Assembly: GCA_023428805.1 (NCBI GenBank)
Contig: JAEYWW010000382.1
Span: 1-13,882, forward strand
Source of the DNA: Armatimonadota bacterium
GTDB taxonomy: Bacteria; Armatimonadota; Fimbriimonadia; Fimbriimonadales; Fimbriimonadaceae
DNA length: 13,882 nucleotides
Reading direction: 5' to 3'
Shown here: one piece after another, positions 7,154-13,767 of the stretch
Numbering within the stretch: the stretch's first letter is position 1
Layout of the letters: each line of letters begins with the position of its first letter
Position numbers and translations under genes: made by a program
The notes under the pieces: model-generated
What the model was told of the DNA's origin: nothing
The model's database searches: none
The model's input: only the letters and a program-made list of their open reading frames with translations

Positions 7154-9739
7154 TTGAAGTCATTGAAAGCCCTTTTTGCGGTCGGAGCCGCGATGGCTCT
7201 CGCTGGCGCGGCGATCGCCGAAACCGGGCAGTTGACCGGTCTCGACGTTCGCGACCAGGATAAAGGAGTCGAGTTTTTTGTCAAAGGCGACAGCCTTTCC
7301 AAACCGCGGGAATCCCGCGCTTGGGGAGGAACAAGCTGGCTGGCCGAGTTTGATGGCAACCTGGCGATCAAGCCGGTCGTCAACAAGGCGGTCAACAAAG
7401 CCGGGGTCAAATCGGTCAGCGTCCAGTGGTTCTCTGCCCGCCCGCCCCGTGTCCGCGTTCACCTGAAGCTGGAGAATGCCGACATCAAGCCTGTCGTCAA
7501 GCAAATCGAAGGCGGCTGGTCGATCACCGTGGGCGAAGTCGCCGCCGAGAAGGTGGAAGCAAAGCCGAAGAAATCCGACGACGAACTGGCCATGGAGAAG
7601 GCGATCAAGGACCTGAACGGTCCCCTGCCCGCCGTTCCCAAGCCCGCCGCCGAGAACAGCGCGTTCTCAAATCCTCCTGCGGCGAAGGCTCAGTCCACCG
7701 TCGATCTCGACTTTGTCAACACCGACGTCCTCCAGGTCTTGAAGGCGCTCAGCATCCAGTCAGGCATGAACATCATCGCCTCTCCCGATGTGAGCCCGTC
7801 GGACAAGCCCGTCAAGATCACCGCAAGCCTGACCCGCGTCAGCCTCGACGACGCCCTCGGTTTTGTGACAGCCATGTCCAATCTCCGCTATGCGAAGATC
7901 GGCAACACGTTCGTGGTGACTCCTGCGGCTGACTTTGTCCGCATCGTGCGCCAGATGCTCCAAGCGGGCTCCGCGCGATACGACACCAAAGTTGTCAACC
8001 TCATCAGCGGCGAAGCCGCTCAGATTCGAGACGCCACGCTGACGGCTCATCCGCAGGATGGTCGCCTCGGCTTCTATGACGTCATCATCCCTGCCCAGCA
8101 GAACCCCAACCAGCCTCCCCAGCTCACGCTGATGGACATCTTGGGCGCAGGGCAGAACAACCAGAACAATCAGCAGAACAACGGACAGGCCCCGGGCAGC
8201 CAGCCGAAGAAGGAGGAGCCACAGACTCCCTCCAAGTCCTACTACGTGATGCTCGTCGGAGAGCCTTCCCGAGTGGCCGAAGTCGCGCAGTATGTGCAGA
8301 CTCTCGACGCGCAGATCGCTCGATCCTATTCCGTCAACCGCATTTCGGACATGGGTTCGGTGGTGATTCCGATCATCAGCGGCCAGACAGATCGCATAAA
8401 GGAGATGCTGGAGCGAATCCTCGCCTCCAATCCCCGACGCGACGAGTTCTCGCTCACGCAGTCGACGCTGAAGGATGCCTCAAACATCGACCTCGCCACC
8501 CAGGTGATCCTGATGATGGGGCCGAACGCTGATCTTGAGGCTCTCAAGATCATGGCGATGACCTTGGACGAAGACTTGAGCAAGGCCGCGGGAATCACCT
8601 ACAACGCTGACCCCGCCATGCGCGAGCGCACTGACGAGATCGTCGATCTGCGATTCGTGGAGCCCGTTCGAGCAGAATTCATGCTCAAGAACCGCGTTCC
8701 AGGGCTGTATGTAACGCTGCTCCCCGATCCGGTTTCCCCCGGCATCACGGGTGAAGACACGCGCAAGACCACCGAGCTTCCGACCGGAGCCCAGGGCGGC
8801 GGACAGGCGACACAAGGGGAGAACATCGAGCAGCGACGCTCCATCGGCATCGAGCCGATGAAGCTCTGGCTGCGAGGCACTCCGCAGCAGATCGAAGAGG
8901 GCAAACGCCTCCTCGCTCTGATTGATGTCGCGCCCAAGCAGGTCGCATTCGAGCTGCGCGTCATCGAACTGACCAAGGAAGATGCGCTCCGGCTCGGCAT
9001 TGACTGGAGCATCCTGAACAGTGGTCGAACTGAAATCGGTCGCGTCAACCAGAACGGCAACGGCGTCACTTCCTCCACGGCGGGCACGATCTCGGGCTCC
9101 TATGTCTTCAAAGGCATTGAGTCCCTGAACCTCCTCGCCCAGCTCGACAAGAGCGACAACGGCCTCCGATACATCGCCCGACCGAATGGTCTGACGACGG
9201 ATGGCCGCCCCGTCTCCCTCTTCGTCGGCGACACCGTGCGCTACATCGAAACTCTGCAGACCACCCAGAACGGCACCACCGTTCAGATCGGCACGATCAA
9301 GGTTGGCGTCAACTTCAAGGTGACGCCGCGGCTCGGCAGCGACGGAAACATGGCGATGAGCATCGATGCTCTCCAGAGCATCCTGCAGGGCTACACTCCG
9401 GTCCCCGGCGGCGGACAGATTCCGCAGACCAGCGACCGCGAAGTCAACCTCTTCGCCAACATCAAGTCGGGCGAGACTCTGGTCCTCGGCGGACTGATCC
9501 AGGAAAGCGATCGCAACCGCGTCTCCGGCATCCCGCTCCTCAAAGACCTGCCGATCATCGGCCAGCTCTTCAAGCGAACGGAGAAGGTCAAGAACCGCAC
9601 CGAAGTCGTGTTCTTCCTCACCGCCGTCGAAGTCGGCGAGGGCACCCGCGAGAACGCGGCCAACCCGCGCGGCAGCGAAGAACGCCTCCCCGACCCGATC
9701 ACCGAGTATCAGAAGTCGGGCGGCAAGAAAGGCAACTAA
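7154..9739 (+). CDS. pilQ: Type IV pilus secretin PilQ
   Basis: This is an outer-membrane secretin of 861 residues from TTG 7154, four bases after the pilP stop. That start gives a clean signal peptide, MKSLKALFAVGAAMALAGAA, with probable cleavage after AIA (residue ~22). Domains in order: AMIN (~29-127, peptidoglycan-binding in PilQ), a linker, the N0/STN domain (~183-258, LDFVNTDVLQVLKALSIQSG), N1-type domains including LWLRGTPQQIEEGKRLLALI just before the core, and the secretin core from VAFELRVIEL (~596) to ~830. The secretin signature is at ~768-808 (SGETLVLGGLIQESD, SGIPLLKDLPIIGQLF). An Asn/Gln-rich loop lies at ~332-345 (NQNNQQNNGQ). It forms the multimeric pore for pilus exit. It is the last gene of the operon and is followed 20 bases later by a strong terminator. 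Confidence 0.95.
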   Translation: MKSLKALFAVGAAMALAGAAIAETGQLTGLDVRDQDKGVEFFVKGDSLSKPRESRAWGGTSWLAEFDGNLAIKPVVNKAVNKAGVKSVSVQWFSARPPRVRVHLKLENADIKPVVKQIEGGWSITVGEVAAEKVEAKPKKSDDELAMEKAIKDLNGPLPAVPKPAAENSAFSNPPAAKAQSTVDLDFVNTDVLQVLKALSIQSGMNIIASPDVSPSDKPVKITASLTRVSLDDALGFVTAMSNLRYAKIGNTFVVTPAADFVRIVRQMLQAGSARYDTKVVNLISGEAAQIRDATLTAHPQDGRLGFYDVIIPAQQNPNQPPQLTLMDILGAGQNNQNNQQNNGQAPGSQPKKEEPQTPSKSYYVMLVGEPSRVAEVAQYVQTLDAQIARSYSVNRISDMGSVVIPIISGQTDRIKEMLERILASNPRRDEFSLTQSTLKDASNIDLATQVILMMGPNADLEALKIMAMTLDEDLSKAAGITYNADPAMRERTDEIVDLRFVEPVRAEFMLKNRVPGLYVTLLPDPVSPGITGEDTRKTTELPTGAQGGGQATQGENIEQRRSIGIEPMKLWLRGTPQQIEEGKRLLALIDVAPKQVAFELRVIELTKEDALRLGIDWSILNSGRTEIGRVNQNGNGVTSSTAGTISGSYVFKGIESLNLLAQLDKSDNGLRYIARPNGLTTDGRPVSLFVGDTVRYIETLQTTQNGTTVQIGTIKVGVNFKVTPRLGSDGNMAMSIDALQSILQGYTPVPGGGQIPQTSDREVNLFANIKSGETLVLGGLIQESDRNRVSGIPLLKDLPIIGQLFKRTEKVKNRTEVVFFLTAVEVGEGTRENAANPRGSEERLPDPITEYQKSGGKKGN

Positions 9740-9759
9740 GCCCCTCCCGGTCAATCCTC

Positions 9760-9797
9760 AAACCGTCTCCCAGCGATGAGCTGGGAGACGGTTTTTT
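9760..9797 (+). terminator. Intrinsic terminator of the pil operon
   Basis: AAACCGTCTCCCAG and CTGGGAGACGGTTT pair perfectly over 14 bp around a 7-nt loop (CGATGAG), and the right arm runs into six T's. It starts 20 bases after the pilQ stop. Confidence 0.95.
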
Positions 9798-9869
9798 GTC
9801 CCCCCGGGCCACTCAAACTTGAGCCCTCGCCCTTCAGGGAGGGGATTGGGAGAGGGTGCTCAACAGTAA

Positions 9870-9909
9870 AGCCTTCAGTCCGAATGGAAACTCAAATCGA
9901 CTGAAGGCT
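9870..9909. repeat. 11-bp perfect inverted repeat with 18-nt spacer
   Basis: AGCCTTCAGTC (9870-9880) and GACTGAAGGCT (9899-9909) are exact reverse complements. There is no strong T tract on either side, so a terminator role is doubtful. On the - strand it covers the last codons and stop of the small reading frame at 9875-10108. Confidence 0.6.
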
Positions 9910-10108
9910 CTAATCCAGCCACAAGCTCCAAGACAGTTGGGGTGCGATTTAGCTCCGCGACAGAAGGAACAGGGCGTACGAACCCCGCAGGCATTACTTC
10001 GATGCCCAGACGAGTGATTCCGGGTTTCTTTGGGGGCGTTCCGGCTGTTTGAGCCTCAAACTTCCCATGAGGACAGTGGAAAATTCCCGTCGGCAGCCTA
10101 CGTTCCAT
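9875..10108 (-). CDS. Doubtful small hypothetical protein (77 aa)
   Basis: This 77-codon frame from an ATG contains CPHG, TPPKKPGITRLGIEVMPAGF and a hydrophilic tail. I recognise no family. Against it: no suitably spaced ribosome binding site (GGAG lies about 15 bases upstream), mixed codon use unlike neighbouring genes, and location inside the repeat-bounded intergenic stretch. For it: the proline-rich pattern is not random-looking and a hairpin overlaps its stop. It could be a fragment of a decayed gene. Confidence 0.2.
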   Translation of the reverse strand: MERRLPTGIFHCPHGKFEAQTAGTPPKKPGITRLGIEVMPAGFVRPVPSVAELNRTPTVLELVAGLEPSVDLSFHSD

Positions 10109-10238
10109 GGATATTTAGTACGACTCCTTCCCATATGCAATTTCGACGTAGGTTGGCTTGCATCCAGCCCTTTTGAGCAGGGATGACCATTGCCCTCTCC
10201 TCACTCAACGAGGGCTAGTTCCCCCCGGCTCCGCTCGG

Positions 10239-10244
10239 TAGAAT
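10239..10244 (+). promoter_or_regulatory. Candidate -10 element for a leaderless lpd transcript
   Basis: TAGAAT fits the TAnnnT pattern and lies six bases before the GTG at 10251, the spacing expected when the transcript begins at the start codon. No Shine-Dalgarno precedes that GTG and no clear -35 box is seen. Confidence 0.35.
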
Positions 10245-10250
10245 ACAAGC

Positions 10251-11813
10251 GTGCCTCAGAACGCCCAGTCAGGCGGAAAAAACCAGGGAGCGGCGGCGGA
10301 ACCCAAGTCGGGTGCCACCGCCGCTCCTGTGGTGGATGAGGCCATCATCCGCGAGATCTCGCAGGTTCTCACGGTCAAGGAACAAGCAGAGCCCATGGCA
10401 CAAGAAAGCTTCGACGCAGATCTGATCGTCATCGGCGCGGGCCCCGGAGGGTACGTCGCCGCCATTCGCGCCGCGCAGTTGGGCGCGAAGGTGACCGTGG
10501 TCGAGAAGGAGTATCTCGGCGGCACCTGTCTCAACTGGGGCTGCATCCCCTCCAAGGCGCTGATCGCCAGCGCAGACGCCTACCAGAGCACCAAGAAGCA
10601 CCTCGGCGAGCTGGGCGTGGAGATCAAAGGCGAAGTCAGCTACGACTTCGAGAAGATCATGAAGCGGCGCGACAAGGTCGTCACTTCCCTGCGCGGCGGC
10701 GTCGGAATGCTGTTCAAAAAGAACGGCATCACCCATGTCGAAGGCTTCGCGAGCTTCGTGGACAAGAACACAATCGAGGTCGAGAAGGACGGCAAGAAGA
10801 CCAAGCTCCGCGCCAAGAATTTCATCCTCGCCCAGGGTTCCAAGATCATCGTTCCTCCGATCCCCGGCCTCCAGGGCGGACGCGAAGACGGCATCTGGAC
10901 CAGCGATGACGCGGTCAGCGCGCCGTTCGTGCCGAAGAAGATGGTCGTCATCGGCGGCGGCGTGATCGGCGTCGAATTCAGCTATGTCTTCAACGCGCTC
11001 GGCACCGACGTGACGATCGTCGAAATGCTCCCGAACGTCGTCCCGATGATGGACGCCGACCTGAGCGTTGAACTCGGCAAATCCCTGACCCGCCAGGGCA
11101 TCAAGCTGATGACCGGCAGCGCGGTCGAGAAGCTGGAGAAGACCAAGGACGGCTGGAACGTCAGCGTCAAGAGCGGCGGAACTTCGACCGTGGTCGAAGC
11201 CGATGTCGTGCTCGTCGCCGTCGGCCGCCGCAGCTTCACGGACAACCAGAATCTGGAGAAGATCGGCGTCAAGCTCCACCGCGCCGGAGTCGAGGTGGAC
11301 GACGAGATGAAGACCAGCGTCCCGAACATCTACGCGATCGGCGACGTGACGGGCCGGGTTCAACTCGCCCACGTCGCGAGCTATGAGGGCTCAGTTGCAT
11401 CCGAAAACAACGTCAAGGGCGCGCATCGCGAGGCCGACTACCGCGCGATTCCGAACTGCATCTACACGATCCCCGAAGTCGCCAGCGTCGGCCTCACCGA
11501 AGGCCAGGCCAAGGAGCAGGGCTACGAGGTGACCGTGGGCAAGTTCGCCTTCCGCCCGCTGGGCAAGGCGATGGCGAGCGGCCACCAGGACGGATTCGTG
11601 AAGGTCGTCGCGGAGAAGAAGTACGGCGAAGTCCTCGGCGTCCACATGATCGGCCACGGCGTCACCGACCTCATCGGCCAAGCCGTCGTCGCGATCAAGC
11701 TGGAAGCCACGATCGACGTGATGGTGGACACCATCTACGCTCACCCCACCATGACCGAAGCCCTCCTCGAAGCCTACGAGGACACCCACGGCATGGCGAT
11801 CCACAAGGTCTGA
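10251..11813 (+). CDS. lpdA: Dihydrolipoyl dehydrogenase (E3)
   Basis: This FAD-dependent enzyme reoxidises dihydrolipoyl groups with NAD+ in pyruvate/2-oxoglutarate dehydrogenase or the glycine cleavage system. Motifs: FAD loop VIGAGPGGYVAAIRAAQLG (from residue 60), redox disulfide GGTCLNWGCIPSK (Cys93, Cys98), NAD loop VVIGGGVIGVEF (~231-242), second FAD contact IYAIGDV, and the C-terminal HPTMTE base pair (His498, Glu503). The usual length is ~470, but this frame is 520 because of 48 extra N-terminal residues, Gly/Ala-rich then helical (VVDEAIIREISQVLTVKEQ). ATG 10395 (MAQESFDADL) would give the standard length, with AAGGAA 12 bases upstream. I kept GTG 10251 because codon third positions in the extension are ~70% G/C by hand count and a -10-like box lies just upstream. 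No E1/E2 genes are adjacent, so the complex served is unknown. Confidence 0.93.
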   Translation: MPQNAQSGGKNQGAAAEPKSGATAAPVVDEAIIREISQVLTVKEQAEPMAQESFDADLIVIGAGPGGYVAAIRAAQLGAKVTVVEKEYLGGTCLNWGCIPSKALIASADAYQSTKKHLGELGVEIKGEVSYDFEKIMKRRDKVVTSLRGGVGMLFKKNGITHVEGFASFVDKNTIEVEKDGKKTKLRAKNFILAQGSKIIVPPIPGLQGGREDGIWTSDDAVSAPFVPKKMVVIGGGVIGVEFSYVFNALGTDVTIVEMLPNVVPMMDADLSVELGKSLTRQGIKLMTGSAVEKLEKTKDGWNVSVKSGGTSTVVEADVVLVAVGRRSFTDNQNLEKIGVKLHRAGVEVDDEMKTSVPNIYAIGDVTGRVQLAHVASYEGSVASENNVKGAHREADYRAIPNCIYTIPEVASVGLTEGQAKEQGYEVTVGKFAFRPLGKAMASGHQDGFVKVVAEKKYGEVLGVHMIGHGVTDLIGQAVVAIKLEATIDVMVDTIYAHPTMTEALLEAYEDTHGMAIHKV

Positions 11814-11823
11814 AGATCAACGC

Positions 11824-13044
11824 TTACAGTCCCAGATCAATGCCGATTTGGGACTGTTTCGCGTCACTGAAGGGTAGTGGCGGCTCTTCCGAGTAAATCT
11901 CAAAATGACGGGGCTGACGTAGTACGTACTGACGACCATCCTTAACAAGCAACCCTTCGCACAGAACTACGGCCCAATCCTGATGTGCTTTGATTGCCAA
12001 TTGATAGTCAGCTTCGTTAAGTTCAATTCTAACTTTACGCCAATGTCCGCCAACACGCGCCCGCACAGTAATAATATGCGGTGCGGATTGATCCTCCGCC
12101 TCTAGTCCAATCACCATTCCTTCAAGTGCAAAATCAGGATTTGGAGTTCTTTCTCTCAGAATACGACTAGCTTCTTTTAGAGTCGGGGTTTCGCTCCGTT
12201 GAAATCTGACTTCAGAGACTACGTCTGGCGAAGGTGCCCTTGCGGGGGACCACCCAACGGAAACGTTGGCCTCCTCCGCTCCAGCAACCTCGGTCATCGA
12301 AATAACCGCATCTAGAAGGTTCGAACTGACTCCCGTGGCAACCGCATCTATAAATGGCTTCACACTATGAGTCATTGATGAAACTGTGCTGGCCTCCTTT
12401 ACAGCCCGCAAAGCCCTGAACAGAGTTTCAGTAACTCTTCTCTCAAATGGTTCACTTCGCGGCGCCGGCACATCGACAAAGTCCAATCTAGGTTGCTCTG
12501 AATTTTGGAGTAAGTCTGGTGGGATACGAGTACGCATTGTAATCACGTAGCTCCCTTGTTCAGTCTGTCCCAACCGCGCTTCCTTCAAAAAGTTTTCTAC
12601 AACGATAGATCGTCTAGACCCATACGCGGCTCTTGGGCTATCAGCAGCCAGGGCGGCAGCTAATAGGAGAGCCCGTGCAGACTCGACTAGTACCGTGCCA
12701 GCATCTAAGGGGACAGTACCATCCGCAAAACTTTCATGAACTGCCCGAACACGAATCACATCAGAGCCTACGGCCTGTACATTTGCCAGAATCTCGAGTT
12801 GTGACCTTCCTTCCACTTCTGCAACTAACTTAATTGCTCGGCCAATGCCCTCTGGATAGTCCACCAGGGACTCATCAAGGGGAACCACGACTTCAGCCTC
12901 TTGCTCATGGAAGAGCCTTCTAAGAACAGATCTAAATCCAGGCTCTGTAACAGCAGACTTCCATCCCGAAAAGGTCAGATAGGAAAGCAAATCATTGAAG
13001 CTAACCGACTTAAATGTTGAAAGATCTTGGATATCGACATTCAT
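11824..13044 (-). CDS. Unrecognised 406-residue protein, partner of the DUF4365-like gene
   Basis: I do not recognise a named family. The protein is soluble, mixed alpha/beta, with no signal peptide or membrane segment. Residues ~307-386 look like a compact beta-rich domain (MVIGLEAEDQ, HIITVRARVGGHWRKVRIEL, NEADYQLAIKAHQDWAVVLC, EGLLVKDGRQYVLRQPRHFE). The alternating strand pattern suggests an OB-like fold, but this is a guess. The middle has Ala-rich helices (ESARALLLAAALAA). It overlaps the upstream gene by four bases (ATGA), so the two are translated together. GC is low (27/60 at 12001-12060, 30/60 at 12361-12420, against 38/60 in pilQ and lpd lines). Codons such as consecutive AGA-AGG occur near its start. 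Both point to horizontal acquisition. A scaffold, sensor or nucleic-acid-binding partner of the nuclease-like protein is plausible. Confidence 0.75.
   Translation of the reverse strand: MNVDIQDLSTFKSVSFNDLLSYLTFSGWKSAVTEPGFRSVLRRLFHEQEAEVVVPLDESLVDYPEGIGRAIKLVAEVEGRSQLEILANVQAVGSDVIRVRAVHESFADGTVPLDAGTVLVESARALLLAAALAADSPRAAYGSRRSIVVENFLKEARLGQTEQGSYVITMRTRIPPDLLQNSEQPRLDFVDVPAPRSEPFERRVTETLFRALRAVKEASTVSSMTHSVKPFIDAVATGVSSNLLDAVISMTEVAGAEEANVSVGWSPARAPSPDVVSEVRFQRSETPTLKEASRILRERTPNPDFALEGMVIGLEAEDQSAPHIITVRARVGGHWRKVRIELNEADYQLAIKAHQDWAVVLCEGLLVKDGRQYVLRQPRHFEIYSEEPPLPFSDAKQSQIGIDLGL
11826..11857 (+). terminator. Hairpin terminator candidate for lpd, shared with the convergent gene's 3' end
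   Basis: ACAGTCCCAGATC (11826-11838) pairs with GATTTGGGACTGT (11845-11857) over 13 positions with one G-T wobble and a 6-nt loop, starting 12 bases after the lpd stop. Only TTTC-type T's follow. On the - strand it lies over the final codons of the 406-residue gene, so the same bases code and may terminate opposing transcription. Confidence 0.5.
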
Positions 13045-13535
13045 GGTCGACCACCATTACCTATGGTAGACATAATTCTACTTAATGCTTCCGGCGAAAA
13101 TATGTTCGACCTAGGCACCGCCACAGTGACTGACGCTGTATTTGTGGTTGCTGGCATACCCCAAAGACTCCGCCAATATGCACACCTATACACTTGAGTT
13201 TTAAACTCGGCTTGCTTGAGCCAACCTTCGGGATCATTGGGCAACAGCATCACCACCAGAATTCGGGGTACCAATGTTCGTTGCCTCAAGTCGTTATAAT
13301 TTTTGACCTTCAAAGGAAAATTAATATCCTGTGAACCTAGAACATCCAAAGAGGTAGCCTTCAACTGAACCTCAACCATCGGTGAGTGTAAGGCAGTTCC
13401 CGGCTGTGTAGACGAAATTGTAATATCGACGCTATCATCATCAACCCGATATTCCCGCACTGCGCAACGTGCGGTTGAAGCTACCGCGAGAGCGTACGCC
13501 AAGCTCAGTTGCTCCTTCTGCTGATCAAGGGTCAT
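13041..13535 (-). CDS. DUF4365-like protein with PD-(D/E)xK nuclease-like residues
   Basis: This 164-residue protein resembles DUF4365 domain proteins: EQLSLAYALAVA at the N-terminus, DDDSVDITI (residues 32-40), then MVEVQLKATS (53-62). The arrangement Asp37 ... Glu55-x-Gln57-x-Lys59 fits the PD-(D/E)xK-like core of nuclease families, including the Q-x-K variant. WLKQAEF and the CAYWRSLWGMP block are also common in this kind of protein. Family knowledge: DUF4365 is uncharacterised but often sits in defence or mobile contexts and as a domain of larger proteins. Here it is the first gene of a two-gene operon (ATGA overlap with the 406-residue gene). The start ATG at 13535 has only weak ribosome-binding sequence. 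GC near 13081-13140 is 31/60, below the chromosomal genes. DNA cleavage is inferred from these residues only. Confidence 0.7.
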   Translation of the reverse strand: MTLDQQKEQLSLAYALAVASTARCAVREYRVDDDSVDITISSTQPGTALHSPMVEVQLKATSLDVLGSQDINFPLKVKNYNDLRQRTLVPRILVVMLLPNDPEGWLKQAEFKTQVYRCAYWRSLWGMPATTNTASVTVAVPRSNIFSPEALSRIMSTIGNGGRP

Positions 13536-13767
13536 CTTAGTTGTGCGAGCAAGGTACCTTGAATTCTTTGTAGATTGGTCCTTATTTACAGCCAGCTACG
13601 CTGTTTCTAAGCTAGTGCTGTCGAAGAACTCGGTCTTTGCCGAGTACAGTTGTTATCACAATTGATCTAATTGGTGCGTCCATGGCACTGATCTTAGGCA
13701 GGGTGAAACATGATGTTAATCAAAAAGTACAAACATATTTTACTATTATCGAAGGTAATCTTGGGTC
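13536..13767. other. Divergent AT-rich intergenic region with small inverted repeats
   Basis: This separates the DUF4365-like operon (leftward) from the M14 peptidase gene (rightward), so it must hold both promoters. Composition is very AT-rich towards the right (21/60 GC at 13681-13740). It contains a perfect 6-bp hairpin ACTCGG-tctttg-CCGAGT (13628-13645) and CAATT-n5-AATTG (13659-13673), either of which could be an operator. A weak promoter for the peptidase gene could be TTAATC (13716-13721) and TACTAT (13741-13746), with a long 19-base spacer. No RNA gene was recognised. Confidence 0.5.
13550..13561. promoter_or_regulatory. 12-bp perfect palindrome upstream of the DUF4365-like operon
   Basis: CAAGGTACCTTG is self-complementary over all 12 bases and lies 15 bases before the ATG at 13535, between any promoter and the start codon. 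The position suits a repressor operator or an autoregulatory site. Chance cannot be excluded from one copy. Confidence 0.35.

Larger units (their letters stand above)
9822..10216. repeat. Possible degenerate small element with imperfect inverted ends
   Basis: The intergenic stretch 9798-10250 has no convincing gene. Its ends are related in inverted orientation: AGCCCTCG (9822-9829) pairs with CGAGGGCT (10209-10216), and GGAGAGGG (9849-9856) pairs with CCCTCTCC (10193-10200). An exact 9-base direct repeat, TCCCCCCGG, lies outside at 9799-9807 and 10220-10228, as a target duplication would, although it is low-complexity. Each end alone also resembles the short GGGAGAGGG-type repeats scattered between genes in many GC-rich bacteria. 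It may be a MITE-like remnant or two independent copies of such a repeat. Confidence 0.35.

Noticed and set aside
8480-9754. Long - strand frame (424 codons) opposite pilQ
   Set aside because: It lies wholly against the conserved secretin core. The translation is rich in Asp/Val/Leu/Ala shadow composition with no recognisable motif. Long antisense frames are expected in GC-rich genes.
9980-10020. tRNA T-arm-like sequence GGGGTTCGTACGCCC on the - strand of the intergenic region
   Set aside because: The arm does not pair as a tRNA T stem, and no anticodon arm or acceptor stem could be assembled around it.
10269-11372. Long - strand frame (367 codons) opposite lpd
   Set aside because: It is a shadow of a fully conserved flavoenzyme gene; its Asp/His-rich product is typical of antisense of GC-rich codons.
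13628-13645. ACTCGG-tctttg-CCGAGT hairpin as a terminator
   Set aside because: There is no T tract on either side, and it lies between divergent genes where no terminator is needed. It is kept only as a possible operator.
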